DNA of 64,000 nucleotides from Chitinophagaceae bacterium UBA1930 (lineage in GTDB: Bacteria > Bacteroidota > Bacteroidia > Chitinophagales > Chitinophagaceae), in the NCBI GenBank assembly GCA_002337145.1, contig DDFK01000002.1:1-64000 (forward strand), given 5' to 3'. Each line of letters opens with the position of its first letter. The stretch's first letter is position 1. A program made the translations under genes and the position numbers. The notes beneath the pieces were generated by a model. That model saw only the letters and a list, made by a program, of their open reading frames with translations. It searched no databases and was not told the origin of the DNA. This document shows, in pieces, positions 18,689 through 27,779 of this stretch.

Positions 18689-21157
18689 ATGGAAAAGCAG
18701 TTGGATGATATTTTACCAATATTGGGCGTGGAGCATGATTGTATCCTTTCCAAACAAGGGGATATAACATTAGTTTTTAAGGCAGAATTGCCAGAGATAT
18801 TTACGCTATCGGATCAGGAATACGAAGCCTTTCACCAGGCTTGGATAAAAGCGATAAAGATTTTACCAAAGATGTCCATATTCCATAAGCAGGATTGGTT
18901 CATTGACAGTAAATACTCGCCAGATTTTACAAAAGAAGATACGACTTTCTTAACCCTTAGCAGTGAACGCTTCTTTAATGAACGTCCTTTCTTAGACCAT
19001 AGTTGTTATATACTGCTCACGAAGAAACCTGCGGGAAGGAAACCCGCGACTTCTTTATTTTCCAACCTGCTCCGTAGGTCAATCGTGCCGGAACAAACAC
19101 TAAAGCCGCAATTGTTACAGGATTTCCTGGATAGTGCAGGGCAATTTAAGCGCATACTCGAAGACAGCGGCTTTATACAGCTTACCCGCCTCAAAAATGA
19201 TGAACTCCAAAGCCATAGCCGTAAGATGGGACTAATTGAGCGTTATTGCTATCTATCTGAAAGGAATGATGAGCTGCTATTGAAGGATATCACCTTTCAG
19301 GATGGCTTACAGATCGGCAACCAGCATAGTCAGCTTTACACATTGGGCGATGCAGCGGATCTACCCGCTTTATGCGGTTCACGTATCAACTTTGACAGGT
19401 ACTCCACCGATAAGACAAAATTCAGCATAGGCTTTGCATCCACGCTGGGGCAACTGCTTCCCTGTAACCATATCTATAATCAATACATATTTATTGAGGA
19501 CACGCAGAAAACCATGCAAAAACTGGAGAGCAAGCGTTTAAGGCTGCAATCCCTGTCTGCATATTCCCGTGAAAATACCATTGCAAGGGATGCAACCAAT
19601 GATTTTCTTAATGAAGCCATCAGCCAGCAACGCCTTCCTGTAAAAGCACACTTTAATGTACAGGTATGGACTTCCAATAAAGAAGAACTGAAAGACCTTA
19701 AAAACCTCGTGTCTTCTGCTTTGGCACAAATGGATGCGGTAGCAAAACAGGAAACACTCGGTGCAGCGCAAATATTCTGGGCAGGCATCCCCGGCAACGA
19801 AGCTGACTTCCCAATGAATGACACATTTGACACGTTCGCAGAACAGGCAAGCTGCTTTCTCAACCTTGAAACCAATTACCGTTCCTCCCTTAGCCCAGTC
19901 GGTATCCGGCTCGGTGACAGGCTCACAGGGAAGCCCGTTCATGTGGACATATCCGATGAACCCATAAAAAAAGGCATCTGCACCAACCGCAATAAATTCA
20001 TTCTTGGCCCATCAGGTAGCGGAAAATCCTTCTTTACCAATCACATGGTACGCTCTTACTATGAACAAGGCACACATATCGTACTTGTGGACGTAGGACA
20101 CAGTTACAAGGGATTGTGCGATATGGTGAATGGGTATTATTTCACTTATGATGAAAAGAATCCCATCCGCTTCAATCCTTTCTATATCGGCGAAGGCAAC
20201 AGCCTGGACACTGAGAAAAAAGAAAGCATCAAAACATTGCTGCTTGCATTATGGAAAAAGGATAACGAAACTTTCAACCGTTCCGAATATGTAGCGCTGT
20301 CCAATGCCCTGCAACTCTATTATGAAAAGCTGGACAAGGATGCTAACCTTTTTCCCTGTTTCAACACCTTCTACGATTTCCTGCGGAATGAATTTGTAGC
20401 CATCCTGACCAATGACAAAGTGAAAGAAAAGGATTTTGATGTAAACAATTTCTTGTATGTGCTTCGCCCATATTACAATGGCGGCGAATTTGATTACCTG
20501 CTCAATGCTACAGAAAATTTAGAGTTGCTCACCGAACGCTTTATTGTATTCGAGCTGGACAACATCAAGGATCATCCCATTCTATTTCCGGTAGTGACCA
20601 TTATAATCATGGAGGTATTCATTTCAAAAATGCGGAAGCTGAAAGGTATCCGTAAAATGATCCTCATTGAAGAGGCCTGGAAGGCCATCGCCAAAGAAGG
20701 CATGGCAGAGTACATCAAATACCTATTTAAAACCGTCCGCAAATTCTTTGGTGAAGCTATCGTGGTAACGCAGGAAGTTGAAGATATTATCAGTTCACCT
20801 GTGGTCAAGCAAGCAATCATCAATAACAGCGATTGCAAGATACTCTTAGACCAATCAAAGTACCAGAACAAGTTTGAACAGATACAGGAACTGCTCGGGT
20901 TGACAGAAAAGGAAAAGGCTTTGATCCTTTCAGTGAACAAAGCCAATGACCCTACCAAAAAATATAAAGAAGTATTTATCAGCCTCGGCGGTATGCTCTC
21001 TAAAGTGTACCGGACGGAAGTTTCCCCTGAAGAATATTTCGCCTATACCACAGAGGAGACTGAAAAAGTGAAAGTAACCCAGTACGCTAAAAAGTACGGT
21101 GATGTACGGAAAGGAATTGCCGCACTGGTAGCAGATATGAAAGCGAGTAAAAAGTAA
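18689..21157 (+). CDS. traG: Conjugation ATPase TraG (VirB4 family)
   Basis: The motor ATPase of the type IV secretion channel, at the cytoplasmic membrane. From the ATG at 18689 it is 822 residues. Walker A is GPSGSGKSFF near residue 438 and Walker B is MILIEEAWKAI near 657; the following TVRKFFGEAIVVTQ is the typical VirB4 sensor segment. Length and layout fit the Bacteroidota TraG group. An in-frame GTG lies two codons upstream. It is flanked by TraF and the TraI-type genes in the normal order of the family. Confidence 0.94.
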   Translation: MEKQLDDILPILGVEHDCILSKQGDITLVFKAELPEIFTLSDQEYEAFHQAWIKAIKILPKMSIFHKQDWFIDSKYSPDFTKEDTTFLTLSSERFFNERPFLDHSCYILLTKKPAGRKPATSLFSNLLRRSIVPEQTLKPQLLQDFLDSAGQFKRILEDSGFIQLTRLKNDELQSHSRKMGLIERYCYLSERNDELLLKDITFQDGLQIGNQHSQLYTLGDAADLPALCGSRINFDRYSTDKTKFSIGFASTLGQLLPCNHIYNQYIFIEDTQKTMQKLESKRLRLQSLSAYSRENTIARDATNDFLNEAISQQRLPVKAHFNVQVWTSNKEELKDLKNLVSSALAQMDAVAKQETLGAAQIFWAGIPGNEADFPMNDTFDTFAEQASCFLNLETNYRSSLSPVGIRLGDRLTGKPVHVDISDEPIKKGICTNRNKFILGPSGSGKSFFTNHMVRSYYEQGTHIVLVDVGHSYKGLCDMVNGYYFTYDEKNPIRFNPFYIGEGNSLDTEKKESIKTLLLALWKKDNETFNRSEYVALSNALQLYYEKLDKDANLFPCFNTFYDFLRNEFVAILTNDKVKEKDFDVNNFLYVLRPYYNGGEFDYLLNATENLELLTERFIVFELDNIKDHPILFPVVTIIIMEVFISKMRKLKGIRKMILIEEAWKAIAKEGMAEYIKYLFKTVRKFFGEAIVVTQEVEDIISSPVVKQAIINNSDCKILLDQSKYQNKFEQIQELLGLTEKEKALILSVNKANDPTKKYKEVFISLGGMLSKVYRTEVSPEEYFAYTTEETEKVKVTQYAKKYGDVRKGIAALVADMKASKK

Positions 21158-21177
21158 GAACTTAAAAAATATGAGTT

Positions 21178-21855
21178 ATGAAAAAGCTATTAATCATACT
21201 GGCATTTGTGGGACTGGGTACGATAGCACCCATGCAGCACGCCCAGGCACAGATACCCATTGTGGACATTATCAAGGGTGCGATCAAAAAGGTCATCAAG
21301 GCCATTGACCTGCAAATTCAGCGGCAGCAAAATAAAGTGATCTGGCTGCAAAACGCACAAAAGACACTGGAGAATACCATGTCAAAAACAAGGCTGGATG
21401 AGATAACGGATTGGGTAGATAAGCAAAAGACCTTATACAAGGATTACTACGAAGAACTGCGAAAAGTAAAAGCGATCATTTCCTATTACCAGCGCATAAA
21501 GGAAATGACTGAAAAGCAGGTGCATTTGGTGGGTGAATATAAAAGGGCCTGGGCACTGTTTCAGCAGGACAAGCATTTTACTCCAGATGAACTTGCCTAT
21601 ATGAGCCGGGTATATTCCGGCATATTGGATGAAAGCGTAAAGAACATTGACCAGATATACATGGTGGTTAATTCATTCCAGACACAAATGAGCGATGCCA
21701 AAAGACTGGAACTGATCAATGCAGCAGCTAACCGCACCGATGTGAATTACAATGACCTCAAAGCCTTCAACCAGCAGGGTATACTGCTAAGCCTGCAAAG
21801 GGCAAAAGCACAAAACGATGTGGATGTCGTAAGAAAATTATATGGCCTTCAATAA
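21178..21855 (+). CDS. traI: TraI-type conjugative transfer protein, copy 1
   Basis: A 225-residue secreted or periplasmic protein with a signal peptide ending at AQAQ (about residue 25). The rest is almost entirely helical and resembles the TraI protein of Bacteroidota elements, proposed to be VirB5-like. It ends with LQRAKAQNDVDVVRKLYGLQ-type sequence, a C-terminal pattern shared with the next two genes. It follows TraG directly. Confidence 0.8.
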   Translation: MKKLLIILAFVGLGTIAPMQHAQAQIPIVDIIKGAIKKVIKAIDLQIQRQQNKVIWLQNAQKTLENTMSKTRLDEITDWVDKQKTLYKDYYEELRKVKAIISYYQRIKEMTEKQVHLVGEYKRAWALFQQDKHFTPDELAYMSRVYSGILDESVKNIDQIYMVVNSFQTQMSDAKRLELINAAANRTDVNYNDLKAFNQQGILLSLQRAKAQNDVDVVRKLYGLQ

Positions 21856-21866
21856 AATCTACCGTT

Positions 21867-22508
21867 ATGAAAAAGCAATTTATCATCTTATTATTTGCAT
21901 TCTGTTCAACCGGCGTAAAGGCACAGACTTTCGCCGAATGGTTTCAACAGGGTTCAACACAAAAAAAATACCTCTTACAGCAGATAGCGGCATTACAGGT
22001 ATATATCGGTTATGTTCAAAAAGGTTACTCGATTGCAAAAAAAGGATTGAATACCATCAGTGATATCAAGCATGGCGAGTTCAACATGCATACCGATTAC
22101 TTCAATTCTTTAAAGACCGTCAATCCAACCGTCAGGAATTACGCAAAAGTTGCTGAGATCATTGCTATACAAGTCAGGATCGTGCAGGTATATAAAACCG
22201 CAGTAAAGCAGGTCATCAAAAGCGGGGCTTTCAACGATATAGAAATCATTTACCTGAACGGCGTTTTTGACAGGCTGATAGATGACTGCACCAAAACGAT
22301 AGATGAACTGATGGCCGTAACAACCAGTAACCAACTAGAAATGAAAGATGACGAGCGCCTGAAACGAATTGATGCTTTGTACAGCGATATGCAGGGCAAA
22401 TACACTTTTGTGCAGGGCTTTTCCAACGAGGCAAAATTGCTGGCAGCTTCCCGTATCCGTGAACAAAATGATATACGAACAAGCCGTGCGATCAACGGCA
22501 TAAAATAA
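21867..22508 (+). CDS. TraI-type conjugative transfer protein, copy 2
   Basis: A 213-residue paralogue of its neighbours with a signal peptide (cleavage after about residue 19, VKAQ). It shares with copy 3 the block ISDIKHGEFNMH...VNPTVRNYAKVAEII and the C-terminal ASRIREQNDIR pattern. It is helical with no enzymatic motif. Tandem copies of this family are usual next to TraJ in such elements; each copy may form part of the same channel component. Confidence 0.78.
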   Translation: MKKQFIILLFAFCSTGVKAQTFAEWFQQGSTQKKYLLQQIAALQVYIGYVQKGYSIAKKGLNTISDIKHGEFNMHTDYFNSLKTVNPTVRNYAKVAEIIAIQVRIVQVYKTAVKQVIKSGAFNDIEIIYLNGVFDRLIDDCTKTIDELMAVTTSNQLEMKDDERLKRIDALYSDMQGKYTFVQGFSNEAKLLAASRIREQNDIRTSRAINGIK

Positions 22509-22513
22509 AAGCT

Positions 22514-23146
22514 ATGAAAAAGATAATCCTTCTTTTAATCATCCTCAGTGCCGGGATCAGCAATAAAGCAGCAGCACAGGCTCAGGAACTTGCCCAGTTA
22601 GCACTCAATATAGAAAAACTGGCACAGTTCAAACAAATATTGAGCGACCTGAAAAAAAGCTACCAGATCGTCAGTACCGGTTACTCGACCATCAAGGATT
22701 TATCACAGGGCAATTTCAACCTGCATAAAACTTTCCTTGACGGGCTGATGACTGTTAGCCCCGCAGTCAGGAAGTACCGCAAAGTGGCCGACATAATCAA
22801 CGACCAGGTGATGATTGTAAAGGAATACAAGGCTGCATTTAACAGGTACAAACAAGATGGCAATTTCAATACAGGTGAAATTGATTACCTGTCAAAAGTC
22901 TATAACAACCTGTTCAAGCAAAGCCTGAACGACCTCGATGAGCTGACAATGGTGATGACCGACAGTAAGCTGCGGATGTCCGATGATGAGCGGCTCGAAG
23001 CAATCGACAGGATTCACGGCAACATGAATGATAAACTGCTTTTCCTCCGGCACTTCAACAACAACACAACGATACTGGCTGTACAACGGGCAAGGGGAAG
23101 AAACGATGCGGTTACAATGAAAAAAATATATGGCGTAAACAATTAA
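22514..23146 (+). CDS. TraI-type conjugative transfer protein, copy 3
   Basis: A 210-residue protein with an N-terminal signal peptide (cleavage near AAAQAQ, residue 22). It aligns along its whole length with copy 2 (for example IKDLSQGNFNLH...VSPAVRKYRKVADII) and ends in VQRARGRNDAVTMKKIYGV, the C-terminal pattern of the family. Only 5 bp separate it from copy 2 and 11 bp from TraJ, so all are one transcription unit. Confidence 0.78.
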   Translation: MKKIILLLIILSAGISNKAAAQAQELAQLALNIEKLAQFKQILSDLKKSYQIVSTGYSTIKDLSQGNFNLHKTFLDGLMTVSPAVRKYRKVADIINDQVMIVKEYKAAFNRYKQDGNFNTGEIDYLSKVYNNLFKQSLNDLDELTMVMTDSKLRMSDDERLEAIDRIHGNMNDKLLFLRHFNNNTTILAVQRARGRNDAVTMKKIYGVNN

Positions 23147-23157
23147 AATCAATCAAC

Positions 23158-24372
23158 ATGGCAAAGTGGATAAGGGTTGCTTTGATAGCAACAGTGGTAA
23201 TGATCTTGCCGCAGTTTTCGCAGGCACAGGGCCTGGCGGATGAAATGAACAGCCTGCACGGTGTGCTGGATCAGTTATATGATGAAATGATGCCCTTGTG
23301 CAGCAAGCTAATTGGTGTGGGACAAGGTATCGCCGGGTTTGCAGCTACCTGGTATATTGCCTCTCGTGTATGGCGGCATATTGCCAATGCAGAGCCGATT
23401 GATTTCTATCCGTTGTTCCGTCCTTTCGTAATAGGCTTTGCGGTAATGGTGTTTCCCTCTGTATTGGGTATCATCAATGGCGTAATGAAGCCAACCGTTA
23501 CCGCTACAGCAGAAATGGTCAAGGATTCGGATAAGGCGATTACTGAACTGCTCAAACAAAAAGAAGAAGCTATCAAGAAAACTGAAGCATGGCAAATGTA
23601 TGTGGGCGAATCAGGCAGTGGCGACCGGGATAAATGGTACAAGTACACGCATCCGGATGATCCCACCGGCAGCGATGAAGGGATATTTGAAGGCATTGGC
23701 AACGACATCAAATTTGCAATGTCTAAAGCCTCATACAATTTCCGTAATTCGGTAAAGGAATGGATGAGCGAAGTCTTAAGGGTGCTGTATGAAGCGGCGG
23801 CACTTTGTATCAATACCCTGCGAACATTCAATTTAATCGTCCTTGCCATACTCGGGCCGCTGGTATTCGGGATAGCTGTCTTCGATGGGTTTCAACATAC
23901 ATTAACAGTATGGATAGCCCGCTATATCAATATTTTCTTATGGTTGCCTGTAGCGAATATCTTCGGCTCTATTATCGGTAAGATACAAGAGAAGATGCTG
24001 CAACTGGACATCAGCCAGGTACAGACTTCGGGGGATACCTTCTTTAGTTCTACAGACGTTGCTTATCTCGTGTTTATGATCATCGGCATCATTGGCTATT
24101 TCACTGTCCCTTCAGTAGCTAACTATATCGTGAATGCAGGCGGTGGCGGTGCAATGGTGCAGAAAGTTACCAGCCTTTTCAGCAGCACATCCAGAGGGGC
24201 AGTTAATACCATGTCTTCAGGTGCAGGTATGGCAGCGGATGCTTTGGGCAATGCGGCAGAAAGGATGAGCAACAGTATGAACAATTACGGTGCTAATTCA
24301 GGGTATTTCAATGAAGGTGGTTCCTCCGGCAAATCGAATTATATGCAGGATAAAATCTCTGGCAAATCTTAA
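23158..24372 (+). CDS. traJ: Conjugative transfer protein TraJ (VirB6-like)
   Basis: A 404-residue polytopic membrane protein with a signal-like N-terminus (QFSQAQ near residue 23). Hydrophobic segments lie near residues 45-65, 85-110, 220-250, 255-285 and 300-320, with a Gly/Ser/Ala-rich tail. The block PLFRPFVIGFAVMVFPS is characteristic of Bacteroides TraJ. It is likely the inner-membrane channel component of the type IV system. It lies between the TraI-type genes and TraK as in CTnDOT. Confidence 0.9.
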   Translation: MAKWIRVALIATVVMILPQFSQAQGLADEMNSLHGVLDQLYDEMMPLCSKLIGVGQGIAGFAATWYIASRVWRHIANAEPIDFYPLFRPFVIGFAVMVFPSVLGIINGVMKPTVTATAEMVKDSDKAITELLKQKEEAIKKTEAWQMYVGESGSGDRDKWYKYTHPDDPTGSDEGIFEGIGNDIKFAMSKASYNFRNSVKEWMSEVLRVLYEAAALCINTLRTFNLIVLAILGPLVFGIAVFDGFQHTLTVWIARYINIFLWLPVANIFGSIIGKIQEKMLQLDISQVQTSGDTFFSSTDVAYLVFMIIGIIGYFTVPSVANYIVNAGGGGAMVQKVTSLFSSTSRGAVNTMSSGAGMAADALGNAAERMSNSMNNYGANSGYFNEGGSSGKSNYMQDKISGKS

Positions 24373-24410
24373 CCGCAGCTGCCTTATAACAGAATAATTT
24401 TTAAACGCTA

Positions 24411-25040
24411 ATGCTATCAGTCATGTTTAAAAAAATGCAAAATATAGATACTGCTTTCAAGCATATCCGCACGTTCACACTTGTTGTTGTTATCGGCTGC
24501 ACGGTCATCTGTTGCTTTGCCGTGTATAAAAGTTTCAGGCTGGTATATGAGATGCAGAGTAAAGTATATATACTGGCCAACGGCAAAGCCCTTGAAGCTT
24601 ATGCATCCGACCGCAAGGATAACATACCCGTTGAAGCAAAGGATCATGTCAAAAACTTTCATCAGTATTTTTTCTCGCTCGATCCGGATGATAAAGTCAT
24701 TCAGGCAAATATTACCAAAGCCTTGTACCTCGCTGATGGTTCTGCAAAGCGTGAATATGATAACCTGAAAGAGAACGGTTACTATGCCAATGTGATCGCC
24801 GGCAATATCAGCCAGGAGATTAAAGTGGATAGCGTAGCTGTTGACATTAATGAATACCCTTACCATTTCCGGTGCTATGCCACGCAACATATCATCCGTA
24901 CTACCAGCACAGTTGCCCGCAACCTAATAACAGAAGGCTACCTGCGTAATGTAAGCCGCTCCGACAATAACCCGCACGGTTTCCTGATCGAACGCTGGAC
25001 TACCATAGACAATAAGGATTTAAAAATTGAAAACCGCTAA
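24411..25040 (+). CDS. traK: Conjugative transfer protein TraK (VirB8-like)
   Basis: A 209-residue single-pass protein: a transmembrane helix near residues 24-44 (LVVVIGCTVICCFAVYKSF) followed by a periplasmic domain. The segments YILANGKALEAY and FHQYFFSLDPDD are typical of Bacteroides TraK. Start choice is between ATG at 24411 and 24423; the first is kept. It fits the VirB8-like assembly factor of the transfer channel and is coupled to the next gene by a 3-bp gap. Confidence 0.9.
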   Translation: MLSVMFKKMQNIDTAFKHIRTFTLVVVIGCTVICCFAVYKSFRLVYEMQSKVYILANGKALEAYASDRKDNIPVEAKDHVKNFHQYFFSLDPDDKVIQANITKALYLADGSAKREYDNLKENGYYANVIAGNISQEIKVDSVAVDINEYPYHFRCYATQHIIRTTSTVARNLITEGYLRNVSRSDNNPHGFLIERWTTIDNKDLKIENR

Positions 25041-25043
25041 GCC

Positions 25044-25538
25044 ATGTTATCGCTATTCAAAAACAAAAGGAAAACACCATCTGCAGCAGGCAATACAGCC
25101 CAGGACAGGATGGCAAAAAATATCGTTGTGTGGTGCATCAGGCAACAACAACGTTGGGCAGCATTTATGCAGGGGCGAATGGAACGGCTTTCTGGCAAGG
25201 GGAAATTAATCGCCCTGTTATTATTCTGCTTGATTGCTGGAAGCCTGAGTATTTATCTTATCGCCAGCAGCCTGATGGGCAAGCCTTCCGTTTCCATTTC
25301 TGTATCACGAATCAAAACTCCATTGCATACAAATAGCTCAGGGGATGAAAATACCAGATCTGCCATAGTTGTGTCAAAGCAGGAATATCAAAGGATAGAA
25401 CGGTTCAGGCACTATATGGATAGCCTTGCACGAAGTCCTTCCAGCAGCCCAATTTATGACAGCATCCTGAAGCAGCGACCGGGATTGATGGATAGTGTCG
25501 CATTCATCGAAAATTTATATCAGTCACAAACTAAATAA
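25044..25538 (+). CDS. TraL-position membrane protein of the tra operon
   Basis: A 164-residue protein with a basic N-terminal cytoplasmic stretch, one transmembrane helix near residues 53-73 (LIALLLFCLIAGSLSIYLIA) and a hydrophilic C-terminal domain. It occupies the TraL slot between TraK and TraM, though I cannot confirm homology to CTnDOT TraL. Its single-pass topology and tight spacing (3 and 8 bp) argue for a structural role in the channel. Confidence 0.72.
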   Translation: MLSLFKNKRKTPSAAGNTAQDRMAKNIVVWCIRQQQRWAAFMQGRMERLSGKGKLIALLLFCLIAGSLSIYLIASSLMGKPSVSISVSRIKTPLHTNSSGDENTRSAIVVSKQEYQRIERFRHYMDSLARSPSSSPIYDSILKQRPGLMDSVAFIENLYQSQTK

Positions 25539-25546
25539 CAAATATT

Positions 25547-26860
25547 ATGGAACAGAAAACACATTCTCAGAAATTTCTGAGGCAACGCAAATTTTTCATG
25601 GTGATGCCACTATTGGTCTTGCCATTTATGACCCTAATGTTTTGGTCATTGGGCGGTGGAAAAATGGATCACGCAAATGCACAGGATGTAAAGAAAGGCT
25701 TTAACATGCAATTGCCGGGGGCTAACCTGAAAGATGACAAACCACTGGATAAGCTAAGTTATTACGAGAAAGCTGCATCCGATTCGTTGAAACTTGAACA
25801 GCAGATAAAAAACGATCCCTATTATAAGATGCCGCTGGACACTGATACCATTACCAGCCATTTTATGGATACCTCCATGCCGGGTATCAAGTACAGTGGT
25901 TCAGGAAAGAGGGTGAATACAAAAACTGGTTCAGACTATACAGATCCGAATGAAGCGAAAGTATATCGCAAGCTGGCGCAATTGAATGAGGTCATGAATA
26001 ATGCGGCTACCCCCCAAGCAAACATAGATGAAAACAATACGCCTAACCGCACAACCAATGCTTCGGTTAACAGCAGTGATGTGGACAGGTTGGAACAAAT
26101 GATGAATGCAATGAATCAAAAAAACGGCGATGATCCCGAGATGCAGCAGCTAAACAGTATGCTTGAACGGATATTGGACATCCAGCATCCTGACCGTGTG
26201 CAGGAACAAATCAGGAAAGCGTCTGAAACCAGGAAAGGCCAGGTTTTTGCCGTTTCAGCAAAAACCCAACCTAATCCTGTGTCTTTATTAGAAAACGGGG
26301 GGAGTAACTATATAAAGAGTGATACCGGTTTTTCTTTTCCTTCTCAAAATGGCTTCTTTTCCCTTGATGATGCTTTATCAGATGTAAGCCAAAATGCTAT
26401 TGAGGCTGTAATCCATGAAACCCAAACTTTGGTAAATGGCTCTACCGTGAAATTAAGACTTGTCAATGATATTTATATCAATGGCGTTCTGATACCTAAA
26501 AACAATTTCGTCTTTGGTACTACCCAGCTTAATGGGGAACGGTTAGGTATCAAGATCAGCAGCATCCGTTACCGCAATTCGCTGTTCCCTGTTGAGCTGC
26601 AAGTCTACGACATAGATGGGATGGATGGGATTTACATTCCCGGCGCAATCACCCGCGACGTTGCAAAGGAATCTGCTGACCGTTCTATTCAGGGAATTGG
26701 ATACACTTCTTTAGATCCATCCATCGGTGCACAGGCTGCCAGTGCAGGTATCGAAGCTGCTAAAACCCTGTTCAGTAAAAAAGTAAAACTCATCAAGGTA
26801 ACTGTGAAAGCAGGATACCAGGTGTTGCTTCATGATGAAAAACAAAAACAGAATAACTAA
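25547..26860 (+). CDS. traM: Conjugative transposon protein TraM (VirB10-like)
   Basis: A 437-residue protein with a transmembrane helix near residues 17-37, a long low-complexity Asn/Asp/Gln-rich linker (about 100-225) and a C-terminal beta domain (about 250-430). The C-terminal segments IEAVIHETQTLVNGSTVKLR and INGVLIPKNNFVFG are characteristic of Bacteroides TraM, and the topology matches VirB10 proteins that span the cell envelope. Its 3' end overlaps the open frame of TraN. Confidence 0.9.
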   Translation: MEQKTHSQKFLRQRKFFMVMPLLVLPFMTLMFWSLGGGKMDHANAQDVKKGFNMQLPGANLKDDKPLDKLSYYEKAASDSLKLEQQIKNDPYYKMPLDTDTITSHFMDTSMPGIKYSGSGKRVNTKTGSDYTDPNEAKVYRKLAQLNEVMNNAATPQANIDENNTPNRTTNASVNSSDVDRLEQMMNAMNQKNGDDPEMQQLNSMLERILDIQHPDRVQEQIRKASETRKGQVFAVSAKTQPNPVSLLENGGSNYIKSDTGFSFPSQNGFFSLDDALSDVSQNAIEAVIHETQTLVNGSTVKLRLVNDIYINGVLIPKNNFVFGTTQLNGERLGIKISSIRYRNSLFPVELQVYDIDGMDGIYIPGAITRDVAKESADRSIQGIGYTSLDPSIGAQAASAGIEAAKTLFSKKVKLIKVTVKAGYQVLLHDEKQKQNN

Positions 26861-26903
26861 ACGAAAAAGAACATTAATTAATCATTTTAAAATTCCTACG
26901 AGT

Positions 26904-27752
26904 ATGAAAAAGATATGTGCAGTAATGATAACAGGAATTGTTGCCTTACTAATAAGTGTGCAGGCATCCGCACAAATAGCAATGCCTATTATCAAAGATT
27001 CAGTGATTGCTCCTTATCGGCTTGCGGTCACTTACTATAAAACAACCAACCTTGTATTTCCCTATGCTATTAAAAGTGTTGACCGGGGAAGCAAAGACAT
27101 CCTTGCCCAAAAAGCGAAAGGTGTTGAAAATGTGTTACAGGTGAAGGCAGGCAAATTAGGTTTTGATGAAACCAACCTGACTGTGATAACGGCAGATGGC
27201 AAGCTCTATTCCTATATACTGAATTATGTAGACAGCCCTTCCATCCTCAATATCAGCTTTGCTCATAAAATGCAATGGAACCCCGAAGCATTTTTCTCCC
27301 AAAGCGGGATCAATGAGGCCGAAGTGCAGGCCGATGCCGAAAAACTTGTTGCAGCCAGGAAGACTACAAGGGCTATAAAAGATAAATCGTACGGCATCGA
27401 TTTCCGGTTGGATGGTATTTATGTCAATAGTGAGGTCATGTACTTCCGCATAAAAATAGCCAACGAGACAAATATCAATTATGATATTAGCCAACTCCGA
27501 TTTTTTATCAGGGACCAGAAAAAATCAAAGCGTACTGCAACACAGGAAGTGGAGATCTACCCGCTGCATATATCCAATGATACCTTATCGGTAACAGGGC
27601 ATTCAGAACAGGTATTTGTTTTTGCCGTTCCCAAATTTACCATTCCTGATAAAAAATACCTGGCTATCCAGCTCATGGAAAAGGATGGCGGCAGGAACCT
27701 CGAACTTTCCCTGCACAATAAAACCATTGTAAAAGCAAAGCCGGTCAGATAA
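26904..27752 (+). CDS. traN: Conjugative transposon protein TraN (VirB9-like)
   Basis: A secreted outer-membrane-complex protein of 282 residues. The start at 26904 is chosen because it yields a clean signal peptide (MKKICAVMITGIVALLISVQASAQ, shown as two parts: MKKICAVMITGIV then ALLISVQASAQ); an upstream ATG at 26832 would overlap TraM. The mature part is beta-rich and includes YGIDFRLDGIYVNSEVMYFR, typical of the family. It ends the canonical tra block of this element; TraO-Q are not found downstream. Confidence 0.88.
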   Translation: MKKICAVMITGIVALLISVQASAQIAMPIIKDSVIAPYRLAVTYYKTTNLVFPYAIKSVDRGSKDILAQKAKGVENVLQVKAGKLGFDETNLTVITADGKLYSYILNYVDSPSILNISFAHKMQWNPEAFFSQSGINEAEVQADAEKLVAARKTTRAIKDKSYGIDFRLDGIYVNSEVMYFRIKIANETNINYDISQLRFFIRDQKKSKRTATQEVEIYPLHISNDTLSVTGHSEQVFVFAVPKFTIPDKKYLAIQLMEKDGGRNLELSLHNKTIVKAKPVR

Positions 27753-27779
27753 CATTCTAACGCAGTAAGCCGCAGCTTT

